A stretch of DNA of 64,000 nt from an uncultured Collinsella sp. (GTDB lineage: Bacteria; Actinomycetota; Coriobacteriia; Coriobacteriales; Coriobacteriaceae): contig UQPF01000005.1 of NCBI GenBank assembly GCA_900542905.1, positions 62,001 through 126,000 of the forward strand, written 5' to 3'. Below, in pieces: positions 34,811 to 43,393 of this stretch. A model generated the notes under the pieces. That model worked only from the letters and a program-made list of their open reading frames with translations, searched no databases and was not told the DNA's origin. Each line of letters opens with the position of its first letter. Positions within the stretch are counted from its first letter, which is position 1. Made by a program: the position numbers and the translations under genes.

Positions 34811-34887
34811 TGGTAGCCCGTACCAGATTCGAACTGGTGATCTCCGCCTTGAGAGGGCGGCGTCCTAAACCGCTAGACGAACGGGCC
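34811..34887 (-). tRNA. tRNA-Glu (CUC), first copy in the transcript
   Basis: Identical 77-base gene, 22 bases upstream of the other copy in transcript order, with encoded CCA and anticodon CTC. It shares the promoter at 34922-34950. Confidence 0.95.
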
Positions 34888-34921
34888 ACATGACATCTGC
34901 ACTGCCGTGCTGCGAGGAAAT

Positions 34922-34950
34922 ATATTACGGGACAAAAAACGTCAGCGCAA
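34922..34950 (-). promoter_or_regulatory. Promoter of the tRNA-Glu pair
   Basis: On the minus strand TTGCGC (34945-34950), a 17-base spacer, then TAATAT (34922-34927), about 34 bases before the first tRNA. Confidence 0.65.
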
Positions 34951-35014
34951 GAAGAAATTCCAAATTGCCGAAAAATTGTCGGCAGGTTATGGAACACACA
35001 GGTAAACTGGGTAG

Positions 35015-36409
35015 CTAATTCAAGTTGAGATGGACCAAAAGAGCTTCGCGCTCGTTGGGGATGTTGTCTTCGATCACGGCGTCGAGGGCGGAGTTGAGTA
35101 GCTGCCCCAGTTCCGGCCCGGGCTTGACTCCGGCACGAATCAGGTCGCCGCCGTTGATGGCGAGCATCTTGAGCGTATAGGGCTCCCCCGCCTTCAGCAG
35201 CTCGTGCGCCATCGCGCGCATCTCCTCAATCGTCTCAACGTAATAGAAGCACGACGGGGCCTTGCCGAGCGTGTCGGCACGCTTAAGATCCATGAGCTCG
35301 TCCATCAAACGCGGCGTGTCGACGCCCTCGCCCGAAAGCGCGCGCATCATATTGAGCAGGCAGGAGCGCTCGGGGCGCAGCGGCTTGTCGTGATATTTGA
35401 TGAGCAGGCACACGTCGCGCACCAGGTCGTGCGAGAGCGCCAGGCGATCCATAATGACGCGCGCTTTCTTGGCGCCGAGCTCGGGATGACCGTAGAAGTG
35501 TCCGCTGCCGGCGTGATCGACCGTGAAACACTCGGGCTTGGACACATCGTGCAAAAACGCCGCCCACATAAGGCTCGACGAGGGCGCGACGCCGTCACAC
35601 AGCGCGAGCTCCCCCGCCACCGTAAGCACACGGGCGATATGCTCGTAGACGTTAAACGCATGATAGACACTGCGCTGATCAAACCCGCGACCCGCTGCCA
35701 ACTCGGGCACGGCGGCGCAGATGAGCTCGGGGTAGCGCAGCATCGCGTCTCCCCCATGACCGGTCGAAAGAATGCCCTCGAGCTCAATACCCACACGCTC
35801 GCGCGCCACGGCGTCGAGCAGCGGCGCGCACTCGGCAAGCGCTCGCTTAGTCTCGGGCTCAATCATAAAGTCCAGGCGGCAGGCAAAGCGCACCGCACGC
35901 AACATGCGCAGGGCGTCCTCGTTAAAGCGACGCTTGGGATCGCCGACAGCGCGAATCAGCTTGCGCTCCAAGTCACCCTGGCCGTCGTAGCGGTCGACAA
36001 GCCCGCGCTCGGGATGCCAGGCCATGGCGTTGACGGTAAAGTCGCGGCGCGCCAGATCGTCCTCGAGCGAGGCGGCACGCTCCACACTCTGGGGATGGCG
36101 ACCATCGGTGTAAAAGCCATCCAAACGGTACGTGGTGACCTCGATACGCTCGCCATCGGAAATAGCCGTGATTCCGCCAAATTTAATGCCCGACTCCACA
36201 ACCGCGATGCCGGCGGCCTCGAGCGCCGCCTTGGACTCCTGCCACAGGCCGCTACAGCACATATCAACATCGTGGCTGGGGCACCCCATCAGGGCGTCGC
36301 GCACCCAACCGCCCACGTACCAAGCCTCAAGACCAGCCGCCTCAAGCGCGCGCAGGACGCACAGGGACGCATCGGACGGTTGATTACCGTTGAGCGAAAC
36401 ATTGCACAT
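35015..36409 (-). CDS. CCA-adding enzyme / poly(A) polymerase family nucleotidyltransferase with HD domain
   Basis: Expected to build or repair the CCA end of tRNAs. 464 residues. The start at 36409 is chosen because AGGAGG lies 8 bases upstream. The N-terminal head has GGWVRDALMG and the catalytic HDVDM carboxylates, then RRDFTVNAMAWHPE and DPKRRFNEDALRMLRAVRFACRL, the standard class II nucleotidyltransferase motifs. A C-terminal HD domain follows (AAFLHDVSKPECF, HxxxGAKKA). The two adjacent tRNA genes encode CCA already, so the role there is repair. Confidence 0.92.
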   Translation of the reverse strand: MCNVSLNGNQPSDASLCVLRALEAAGLEAWYVGGWVRDALMGCPSHDVDMCCSGLWQESKAALEAAGIAVVESGIKFGGITAISDGERIEVTTYRLDGFYTDGRHPQSVERAASLEDDLARRDFTVNAMAWHPERGLVDRYDGQGDLERKLIRAVGDPKRRFNEDALRMLRAVRFACRLDFMIEPETKRALAECAPLLDAVARERVGIELEGILSTGHGGDAMLRYPELICAAVPELAAGRGFDQRSVYHAFNVYEHIARVLTVAGELALCDGVAPSSSLMWAAFLHDVSKPECFTVDHAGSGHFYGHPELGAKKARVIMDRLALSHDLVRDVCLLIKYHDKPLRPERSCLLNMMRALSGEGVDTPRLMDELMDLKRADTLGKAPSCFYYVETIEEMRAMAHELLKAGEPYTLKMLAINGGDLIRAGVKPGPELGQLLNSALDAVIEDNIPNEREALLVHLNLN

Positions 36410-36550
36410 GCCTATGGCCTCCTGCACTTGTGAGCGTTAATCGATGGTTCTCAAGAAGTCTAACAAGAAACGAGAAAGCGCGCACACGCAATCGCGTCGT
36501 CAATTCCATAAAACGAGACAGCAGACGCCATATGCGTTCAGCGAGCAAAA

Positions 36551-36582
36551 AACACCCGCCTCGGAGATCCAAAGCGGGTGTT
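36551..36582 (-). terminator. Terminator after the first FruK-like gene
   Basis: AACACCCGC (36551-36559) pairs with GCGGGTGTT (36574-36582). On the minus strand it is followed by TTTTTTGC. Confidence 0.85.
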
Positions 36583-36604
36583 CGGCAGCGATTTTTCGAT
36601 GCGG

Positions 36605-37537
36605 CTAGCAGACCTGACGAACCTCGATGTGCTTCTTATATTCGTCCACCTTGGCAAAGTCGCCCAGGCCCGGGCACTCGACCACGTTGGCGCCGGTGGC
36701 CATCGACAGACGGAGGGCATCCTCGACGCGCTCGGGAGCGTCGTGCCATACGGACAGGAAGGCAGCGAGCGAGGAATCGCCGGCGCACACCGTCGACAGC
36801 AGCTTGACGTCGAAGGTGCGATTGGCAAACCAGATGTGCTCGCCGTTGGAGAAGTACGCACCGGCGCCACCGAGGGTCAGCAGCACGTTCTTGGCGCCCT
36901 TAGCGTGCAGCTCGGCCATAGCGCCCTTGACGGACTCATCGTCGCCACCGCTCACCTTAATGCCAAAGATGTCGAGCAGCTCGTCGTCATTGGGCTTGAT
37001 CAGCAGCGGCTCCATGGCAATGAGGTCTGCCAGCTGATGGCTCGAGATGTCGAGGACGAACTCGGCCCCCTTGGCCTTGACGCGGCGCAGGACCTCGGCC
37101 AAGAAGCCCTCGGAAGTGTTGGGAGGCAGCGAGCCGCTGATGACCAGGCAGGTCATGTCATCGAGCGAATCGATGAGCTCAAACATCTCCTGCTCGTTGG
37201 CCTCGTTGATGGCGGCACCGGCGTTGACCATGTTGTACTCGGTGTCGGGTCCGGCATTGAGGAACACGTTGACGCGCGTGATGCCGTCGGTCCAAACGGG
37301 CTTGACGGGCACGCCCAGGGCCTCGGCGCCCTTAACGATAAACTCGCCCGAGAAGCCGGCGAAAAAGCCCAGGATCGTGGTGTCAACACCGTAGTGATCG
37401 AGGGTGAACGAGACGTTGAGACCCTTGCCGTTGGGCGTGTAGACGGCGTTACGGGTACGCGTGACGGTGTTGGCAGCAAGGCCGTCGCAGGCGATGTTGT
37501 AGTCAATGGCGGGATTTGCAGTGAGCGTGTAAATCAT
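36605..37537 (-). CDS. 1-phosphofructokinase-like PfkB kinase, copy 1
   Basis: 310 residues of the PfkB sugar-kinase family, in the FruK/LacC branch by its start MIYTLTANPAIDYN. Later motifs are NGKGLNVS, SGSLPPNTSEG, the phosphate-binding KPNDDELLDIFG, and the catalytic loop CAGDSSLAAFL (the usual GAGD has Cys in place of the first Gly). ATG at 37537 preceded by AAAGGAAC. The fructose-type PTS encoded at 41.4-43.4 kb would deliver fructose 1-phosphate. Tagatose 6-phosphate kinase is the alternative. Confidence 0.85.
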   Translation of the reverse strand: MIYTLTANPAIDYNIACDGLAANTVTRTRNAVYTPNGKGLNVSFTLDHYGVDTTILGFFAGFSGEFIVKGAEALGVPVKPVWTDGITRVNVFLNAGPDTEYNMVNAGAAINEANEQEMFELIDSLDDMTCLVISGSLPPNTSEGFLAEVLRRVKAKGAEFVLDISSHQLADLIAMEPLLIKPNDDELLDIFGIKVSGGDDESVKGAMAELHAKGAKNVLLTLGGAGAYFSNGEHIWFANRTFDVKLLSTVCAGDSSLAAFLSVWHDAPERVEDALRLSMATGANVVECPGLGDFAKVDEYKKHIEVRQVC

Positions 37538-37672
37538 GAATGTTCCTTTCACGAAGTAACGTGTTAATGAAAGTATATTCCACCCAACGGTAAAAGGCTA
37601 GGACAACTCGGTGAACGGTGTGGAAGCGATGAAGTACGGCAGAGCATCTCTCTCCAATAACGGAACAAAAAA

Positions 37673-37698
37673 GGCGCCCCAGCCGAAACCGGGGCGCC
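37673..37698 (-). terminator. Terminator after the second FruK-like gene
   Basis: GGCGCCCC (37673-37680) pairs with GGGGCGCC (37691-37698). On the minus strand it is followed by six T. Confidence 0.85.
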
Positions 37699-37726
37699 GC
37701 ATGCGCACGAATATGTCGCGTTTCGA

Positions 37727-38659
37727 TTACTGACGATCGAGCTTGCGGACAGCAACGCGCTTGCTGTACTCGTCGACGTGACCGAAGTCGCCGATGCCGA
37801 CGGACTCGGCAACGTTGGCGCCGGTGGCCATAGCGAGCTTCATGGCCTCCTCGACGTTGTCGCGATCCCTGTACCACTTGTGCAGGAACGCAGCGAGGGT
37901 GCAGTCGCCGGCGCAGACAGAAGAAACCAGCTTGATGTTGAACTCACGCTTGGCGTACCAAATATCCTCGCCGTTGGAGAAGTAAGCGTCGCCGCGGCTA
38001 CCACGGGTGAGCAGCACGTTCTGAACGCCAGCGTCGTGAGCCATCTTCATGGCAACGCGGACCTCGTCGTCGGTGTCGACCGGCACGCCGAAGATGGCCT
38101 TCATCTCGTGATGGTTCGGCTTGATGAGCAGCGGCTTCTTGTGAGCGAGCTCCTTGAGCTTGTCGGAGGACAGGTCCAGGACGACGTCGGCGCCACGAGC
38201 CTGAGCGTGCTCCATGACCTGAGCCAGGAAGTCGGGCGTAGCTTTGGGAGGCACGGAGCCGGAAACGATCAGGCACTCGAGATCGCCCGCGGTGTCCAGG
38301 ATGTTGTAGAGCTCCTCCTGGTGCTGCGGCGTAATAGGAGCGCCGGGGTTCAGGATGCCGTACTCGTGCTGGCCATCGTTGACGTAGGTGTTGATGCGCG
38401 TGATACCGTCGGTCCAGACCGGGCGGCACAGGCAGCCCAGGTTCATGACCTCCTCGACGATAAACTTGCCCGTGAAGCCAGCGAAGAAGCCGAGTGCGAC
38501 GGTGTCAACGCCCATCTTCTTAAAGGCGAAGGACACGTCGAGGCCCTTGCCGTTAGCCGTGTAGCTGGCCGAGCCGGTGCGGACGTTCTCGTCGGGCTCG
38601 AGCGGAGAGCTCGAAACCGTCATGTCGACAGCCGGGTTAGCGGTTAGCGTGTAGAACAT
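37727..38659 (-). CDS. 1-phosphofructokinase-like PfkB kinase, copy 2
   Basis: 310 residues, paralogue of the kinase at 36605-37537 with the same length and motif order: MFYTLTANPAVDMTV, NGKGLDVSFAF, SGSVPPKATPDFL, KPNHHEMKAIFG and CAGDCTLAAFLH. Again Cys replaces the first Gly of GAGD. ATG at 38659 preceded by AGGGGG. Each copy has its own terminator and ribosome site, so they can be expressed independently. The copies have diverged enough that different substrates are plausible. Confidence 0.85.
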   Translation of the reverse strand: MFYTLTANPAVDMTVSSSPLEPDENVRTGSASYTANGKGLDVSFAFKKMGVDTVALGFFAGFTGKFIVEEVMNLGCLCRPVWTDGITRINTYVNDGQHEYGILNPGAPITPQHQEELYNILDTAGDLECLIVSGSVPPKATPDFLAQVMEHAQARGADVVLDLSSDKLKELAHKKPLLIKPNHHEMKAIFGVPVDTDDEVRVAMKMAHDAGVQNVLLTRGSRGDAYFSNGEDIWYAKREFNIKLVSSVCAGDCTLAAFLHKWYRDRDNVEEAMKLAMATGANVAESVGIGDFGHVDEYSKRVAVRKLDRQ

Positions 38660-38733
38660 TTACAGTACCCCCTGTATATGTGAGGGCCGCGTGGCCGGCC
38701 CATTCCAACCACGCGGTTACCTCTGATACCAAA

Positions 38734-40443
38734 TTAGCGAGCTGCGGACTCGAGCAGTGCCTTGACCTCGGCGGCGGTGTTGCAGGCGAGCGCCTTCTCG
38801 GCGAGCTCGTCGCACTCGGCCTTGGTCCACTGGCTGATGGTCTTGCGGGCGCGCAGGATCGACGGAGCGCTCATCGAGAACTCCTCCAGGCCCCAGCTGA
38901 TCAGCAGCGGCTCGAGCAGCGGATCGGCAGCGGCCTCGCCGCACATACCGACCATGATACCGGCCTTAACGCCGCTCTCGATGATGTTCTTGAGCGAGCG
39001 GAGCACGGCGGGATAGTACACCTGGTACAGGTTGGAGATGGTGTCGTTACCACGGTCGGCGCACATGGTGTAGCCGATCAGGTCGTTGGTGCCGATGGAG
39101 AAGAAGTCGGCAACCTCGGCAAGACGGTCTGCGAGCAGCGAAGCGGCGGGCGTCTCGACCATGATGCCGACCTCGATGTTCTCGTTGAACTTGCGACCCT
39201 CTTCGGTCAGCTCGGCCTTGCACTGCTCGACGAGCTCCTTGACAGCCAAGACCTCCTCGACGCAGGTGACGAGCGGGATCATGATCTTGACGTCACCGAA
39301 GGCGCTAGCGCGCAGCAGAGCGCGGAGCTGGACCTTGTACTGGTCGGGATTGGCCAGGCAGTAACGCACGGCGCGGAAGCCCATGAAGGGGTTATCTTCC
39401 TTGACCATGTGCAGATACGGAATCTCCTTGTCGCCGCCAACATCGAGCGTGCGGATGATGACCGGAGCACCCTTGAGCGCGCTGGCGACCTTACGGTAGG
39501 CGTTGAACTGCTCCTCCTCGGAAGGAAGCTCAGCAGAGTCCATGAACAGGAACTCGGAGCGGAACAGACCGATGGCCTCGGCGTCGTGATCGAGCGCGTT
39601 GGGCACGTCATCGGGGTTACCGATGTTGCAGGCGATGATCTTCTTGATGCCATCGGCAGTCACGGACGGCTTGCCGCGGAAGGCCTCGAGGGCTGCCTTC
39701 TCGGCAGCGAAGGCCTCGGCCTTGGCGGTGTAGGCGGCGAGCGTCTCCTCGTCGGGATCGGCCTCAACGATACCCTTGCCACCGTCGACGACAACGGTCA
39801 TACCGTTGCGCAGCGCGGTGCAGCTATTGGAAACCGAAAGGACAGCCGGGATCTCGAGGGCGCGCGCAATAATCGCGGAGTGCGACGTGCGGCCACCGGT
39901 CTCGGTGACGATACCGGCAACGTGGGCCTTATCGATCGTGGCGGTCATGGACGGCGTGAGGTCGTGAACGACAACGACAGTATTCTCGGGCAGGACGGAA
40001 AGGTCGACGACCTCCTTGCCCAGCAGCTCGGCCAGAATACCGGTGCGGATGTCGGCGATGTCGGCCGCGCGCAGACGAAACATCTCGTCGTCCATGGACA
40101 GGAACATGTTCTCGAACATGGTCGAGGTGTCCATGAGCGCCTGCTCGGCGCAGGTACCGCCGTCAATGGCGGCGTTGATGGCGTCGGTCATGCCCGGGTC
40201 CTGAGCCAGGACAATGTGTCCGCTCATGATCTCGGCCTCGGCCTCGCCCACCGTCTCCTTCATGTGGTCGGCCTGAGCCTGGGTCTTCTCGCAGAAGACC
40301 GAAAGAGCGGACTGATAGCGCTCCTTCTCTGCTGCCGAATCGGCAACCTCGTGCGGCTCAAACGTCAAGTCGGGATCGACGGCGACCATGACGGTGCCGA
40401 TACCGATGCCCTCGGAAGCGTTGACTCCCTGATACATTCCCAT
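38734..40443 (-). CDS. ptsI: PTS enzyme I
   Basis: Phosphoenolpyruvate-protein phosphotransferase, the entry point of the sugar phosphotransferase system. 569 residues, usual length. The N-terminal phospho-His domain has GGRTSHSAIIARALEIPAV (active His near 188). The C-terminal PEP-binding barrel has LFRSEFLFMDS, GFRAVRYCLANP, EVGIMVETPAASLLAD and FFSIGTNDLIGYT. The start is taken at 40443 (MGMYQGV) with GGAGAG upstream; an ATG two codons later is possible. It lies downstream of ptsH with a weak hairpin between them. Confidence 0.95.
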   Translation of the reverse strand: MGMYQGVNASEGIGIGTVMVAVDPDLTFEPHEVADSAAEKERYQSALSVFCEKTQAQADHMKETVGEAEAEIMSGHIVLAQDPGMTDAINAAIDGGTCAEQALMDTSTMFENMFLSMDDEMFRLRAADIADIRTGILAELLGKEVVDLSVLPENTVVVVHDLTPSMTATIDKAHVAGIVTETGGRTSHSAIIARALEIPAVLSVSNSCTALRNGMTVVVDGGKGIVEADPDEETLAAYTAKAEAFAAEKAALEAFRGKPSVTADGIKKIIACNIGNPDDVPNALDHDAEAIGLFRSEFLFMDSAELPSEEEQFNAYRKVASALKGAPVIIRTLDVGGDKEIPYLHMVKEDNPFMGFRAVRYCLANPDQYKVQLRALLRASAFGDVKIMIPLVTCVEEVLAVKELVEQCKAELTEEGRKFNENIEVGIMVETPAASLLADRLAEVADFFSIGTNDLIGYTMCADRGNDTISNLYQVYYPAVLRSLKNIIESGVKAGIMVGMCGEAAADPLLEPLLISWGLEEFSMSAPSILRARKTISQWTKAECDELAEKALACNTAAEVKALLESAAR

Positions 40444-40495
40444 TCCTCTCTCCGTGTCATGTGATAAAGCGTTTTGCCATATCCATGACAAAAGA

Positions 40496-40525
40496 GCGCA
40501 GCTACCTTACAACAGGTCACTGCGC
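40496..40525 (-). terminator. Weak hairpin between ptsH and ptsI
   Basis: GCGCAG (40496-40501) pairs with CTGCGC (40520-40525). On the minus strand it is followed by TCTTTTG. It may reduce read-through from ptsH (needed in excess) into ptsI. Confidence 0.45.
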
Positions 40526-40570
40526 CCCCAAATATGAACTTAGTTGTTCAACATGCGACCCGTTTGAGTT

Positions 40571-40834
40571 CTACTCGCCAAGACCGCTCTTGATGAGCTC
40601 GATGGCAGCAGCCAGAGCCTCGGCCTCGTCAGCGCCGTCGCACTTGACCTCGACCTCGGTACCGCAGGGGATACCAGCAGCCATGAGGGCCATCGGGGAC
40701 TTGCCGTTGACCTCCTTCTCGGGGGTGACGACCGTCACGTCACAGGCGTACTTGCCCATGGTGGAGGCGAACAGACCAGCCGGACGCATGTGCAGACCCT
40801 GAGGATTAACGAGGGTAGCCTTCTCAGAAACCAT
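40571..40834 (-). CDS. ptsH: PTS phosphocarrier protein HPr
   Basis: 87-residue cytoplasmic phosphocarrier between enzyme I and the EIIA domains. Active-site His15 is in NPQGLHMRPAG, and the regulatory Ser46 is in NGKSPMALMAAG, so HPr kinase-type regulation is possible. The ATG at 40834 is preceded by AAAAAGGAG. It has its own TAATAT -10 box (40902-40907). Family A and B repeats lie between this promoter and the EIIBCA gene. Confidence 0.97.
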   Translation of the reverse strand: MVSEKATLVNPQGLHMRPAGLFASTMGKYACDVTVVTPEKEVNGKSPMALMAAGIPCGTEVEVKCDGADEAEALAAAIELIKSGLGE

Positions 40835-40901
40835 AATTGACTCCTTTTTGTGTTTAACCCCTGTCATGCATGTGGCAGGAGTCAGATTCACGACGTTGTT
40901 T

Positions 40902-40907
40902 ATATTA
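40902..40907 (-). promoter_or_regulatory. -10 box of ptsH
   Basis: TAATAT on the minus strand, 68 bases before the ptsH ATG. The -35 region holds only a loose match (ATGAAA). Confidence 0.4.
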
Positions 40908-40971
40908 ACTCACATCAAACGGTTTTTCATTGTGTTTCAGACGAATTATTGGACAGATGTGTTTGTCGTCC

Positions 40972-41123
40972 GCTTGCTCGCCCACAGGGGCCCGTGCGCG
41001 GCCTGTGAGATTTCCTGCTCTACAGTCCTGCTCGCACGAAGAGCACATTAAGTGCTCTTCGGCTCGTGCGGAACTCGCGATAAATCTCACAGGCCGCGCA
41101 CGGGCCCCTGTGGGCGAGCAAGC
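40972..41123 (+). repeat. Structured repeat family A, copy 2 (42-bp outer arms)
   Basis: Outer arms 40972-41013 and 41082-41123 are perfect reverse complements (42 bp), GC-rich, and unrelated in sequence to the arms of copy 1. The 68-base core (41014-41081) begins CCTGCTCTACAGTCCTG and ends GGCTCGTGCGGAACTCGCG, the same as copy 1 read on its minus strand. The inner stem GAAGAGCAC with GTGCTCTTC closes the loop ATTAA. The stem sequence differs from copy 1, but pairing is kept. It lies in the 550-base gap between ptsH and the EIIBCA gene. Confidence 0.88.
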
Positions 41124-41227
41124 TGCGGAAACCCAGTCGGACCAGAGTAATGTCGGCTGAAAGGAATTCTGGCTGATAACCTGTTCGCGACAAAGACTCG
41201 ATAGGCAGCCCCCTCTATGCCCTTTTG

Positions 41228-41298
41228 TAAGTTGCGGTGAAATAGGGACTGAATTTGGGGTTGAAACGGTTAAACAGTCCCAATTTCACCGCAACTTA
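41228..41298. repeat. Palindromic repeat family B, copy 2
   Basis: Arms TAAGTTGCGGTGAAAT (41228-41243) and ATTTCACCGCAACTTA (41283-41298) are perfect complements, followed inwards by AGGGACTG and CAGTCCC. The centre is AT-rich. The ends match copy 1 at 10367-10435. No coding capacity. Confidence 0.85.
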
Positions 41299-41313
41299 TG
41301 GGAGGGGCAAGAA

Positions 41314-41349
41314 AAAAGGCGGGGGCTCCTGGTGGAGTCCTCGCCTTTT
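41314..41349 (-). terminator. Terminator after the EIIBCA gene
   Basis: On the minus strand AAAAGGCGAGGACTCC pairs with GGAGCCCCCGCCTTTT around a 4-base loop (two mismatches), followed by TTC. Confidence 0.8.
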
Positions 41350-41383
41350 GTACAGGGGGCGATGTTAATCGCTAGCCGTGGGG

Positions 41384-43393
41384 TTAGACCAGACGGGCGT
41401 TGATCGTCTTGGCGATCTCGGCGGCGTTGGTGGAACCCTTGACGGTGGCACGGAAGTCCTCGTCCATGAGCGCCTCGGCGACCTTGGACAGAATCTTGAG
41501 ATGCGTGGTGCCAGCCTGGGCACCGGGGATGAGCAGGGCGATAGCCACGTTGACGGGAGCGCCGTCCATGGTGTCCCAACCGGTGACGCCGGAGTCGTCC
41601 TTGACGACGATAACGGCGGCCTCGGTAATGGCATCGGACTTGGCATGCGGAATGGCGAAGCCCTCCATCATGCCCGTGGTACCCTCGGCCTCGCGGGCCA
41701 GGAAGGCGTTCATCACGGCATCGGCGTCGCTCGCGACACCGGCCTTGACGGCCTGGTTGGAGACAAAGCTCAGAGCCTCGTCACGAGAAGCGAAGTCCTC
41801 GGCGACAAAGACGTTCTCGACCTTCACGAAGTCGGCAGCCTCGGCCTTGGGGGCCTCGACGGCAGCGGCCTTGGGGGCCTCGACCGGCTGAGCAGCGGCG
41901 GCGGGAGCTGCCTTCTGGTTCTTCTCGAAGTCGTACTTCTTGAAGGCCACGAACAGGATGCCACCGACCACAGCGCCGATGAGGATCGCGAGGACCCACA
42001 GCGGACCATTCTCGACAACGGGCAGGACCAGGAAGCCACCATGAGGCGCCGGATCGTGAACGTTGAACATAATGGTCAGGATCGAGGCGATAGAGGAACC
42101 GAGCATCATGATGGGCATGACGGGCCAGATGTTCTTGGTCATGAACGGAATGGCGCCCTCGGTGATGTGGGTGCAACCAAGGATGAGGTTGACGATACCG
42201 GCGTCGTGATCCTCCTGGCTGAAGTACTTCTTGCCGACAACGACGGCGAAGGTGGTGATCAGCGGCGGAACGATGCAAGCTGCGGAGACGGCAGCCATGA
42301 AGTTGGTGCCGAAGTTGTAGGTGTCGGTGCCGACACCGGCGGCCAGGGCCTCGGTGAGCATAGCGGTACCGGTGACGTAAGCAGCCTTGTTGACCGGGCC
42401 GCCCATGTCAACGGCGCACATGCAGCCGATGGCAAGGCCCAGAACAATGGCGCCAGAGGCAGACAGACCCTTGAGGAAGTCCATCATGGCGGTGTTGATG
42501 GCAGCCATGGGGCCGGAGATGCCGAGCATGACCAGGCCGACGATAGCAGTCGAGAACAGCGGGTACAGGAAGATAGCCTTGAGGCCGTCCAGATTCTTGG
42601 GCAGCTTGGAGAAGACCTTCTCGAGCAGCAAGATGACATAGCCAGCGAGGAAACCGCCGACGATGCCGCCCAGGAAGCCGAAGCCCACGCCGGCGCCGCC
42701 GGCGTCGATCATGCCGGTCTCGGCGTTAACGGGCAGGCCCTGGATGGCGATCATACCGGCAACAAAACCGGGGACGAGCGCCGGGCGCTTGCCGATGGAC
42801 TCGGCGATGTAGGCGGAAAGCACGGGAACCATGAGGTTCATGGCGATGCCGCCGATGATCTTGAGCATAGCGGCAAGGCTGTTGTAGTCAGACGCCGTCG
42901 AATCGAAGGACGTGATGCCCCACAGGAACGAGACGGCGGTCAGGACACCACCAGCGACGACGAAGACCAGCATGTGGCTGACGCCGTTCATGAGGTGCTT
43001 GTAGATGATGTGGCCGATGGACTCCTTCTCCTCGACCTCATCCTCGACATCGGCAGCAGCCGCAACCGACTCGTCACCCTTGGCGGCGAGCGCGCGGTCG
43101 ATCAGCTTACCGGCGGCCTCGACGGACAGGGCTTTGGAAACACCAACGGAAACCATGCGCTTGCCGGCGAAACGCTCCGCCTGGACATCCTTATCGGCCG
43201 CGACGACGACGGCCTTGGCACCAGCGATCTCGCTCTTGGTGAGTTCGTTCTCGACACCGACCTGGCCATGGGTCTCGACCTTAATAGTCAGACCTCGCTC
43301 GGCAGCTGCCTTCTCCAGCGCCTCCTTCGCCATGAAGGTGTGCGCAATGCCGGTCGGGCAACCGGTGGCGGCGATGATGTCAAACTTAGCCAT
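41384..43393 (-). CDS. Fructose-type PTS permease, domains EIIB-EIIC-EIIA
   Basis: Imports and phosphorylates a sugar, probably fructose or a related ketose. 669 residues from the ATG at 43393. Domain order: EIIB (Cys12 in ATGCPTGIAHT), an acidic linker, EIIC with about eight or nine membrane segments (residues about 125-480, including MGGPVNKAAY and TEGAIPF), an Ala/Pro-rich linker, and EIIA of the fructose/mannitol type with the phospho-His in FAIPHAKSD (His near 583). The two FruK-like kinases, EI and HPr nearby complete the route. The divergent RpiR gene is a likely regulator. Confidence 0.93.
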   Translation of the reverse strand: MAKFDIIAATGCPTGIAHTFMAKEALEKAAAERGLTIKVETHGQVGVENELTKSEIAGAKAVVVAADKDVQAERFAGKRMVSVGVSKALSVEAAGKLIDRALAAKGDESVAAAADVEDEVEEKESIGHIIYKHLMNGVSHMLVFVVAGGVLTAVSFLWGITSFDSTASDYNSLAAMLKIIGGIAMNLMVPVLSAYIAESIGKRPALVPGFVAGMIAIQGLPVNAETGMIDAGGAGVGFGFLGGIVGGFLAGYVILLLEKVFSKLPKNLDGLKAIFLYPLFSTAIVGLVMLGISGPMAAINTAMMDFLKGLSASGAIVLGLAIGCMCAVDMGGPVNKAAYVTGTAMLTEALAAGVGTDTYNFGTNFMAAVSAACIVPPLITTFAVVVGKKYFSQEDHDAGIVNLILGCTHITEGAIPFMTKNIWPVMPIMMLGSSIASILTIMFNVHDPAPHGGFLVLPVVENGPLWVLAILIGAVVGGILFVAFKKYDFEKNQKAAPAAAAQPVEAPKAAAVEAPKAEAADFVKVENVFVAEDFASRDEALSFVSNQAVKAGVASDADAVMNAFLAREAEGTTGMMEGFAIPHAKSDAITEAAVIVVKDDSGVTGWDTMDGAPVNVAIALLIPGAQAGTTHLKILSKVAEALMDEDFRATVKGSTNAAEIAKTINARLV

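Noticed and set aside
34687..34893. A plus-strand open frame coding a repeated 25-residue peptide
   Set aside because: It is simply the antisense reading of the two identical tRNA-Glu genes.
38680..40464. A plus-strand open frame of almost 600 codons opposite ptsI
   Set aside because: An antisense shadow of enzyme I. No initiation signal or domain.
40972..41123. Retron msr-msd or CRISPR leader as an explanation of the long inverted repeat
   Set aside because: No reverse transcriptase, Cas gene or array of spaced direct repeats is present anywhere in the window.
40930..41160. Short open frames on both strands across the palindrome at 41 kb
   Set aside because: They arise because the inverted repeat reads open in both directions. 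There is no ribosome site, and the peptides mirror each other.
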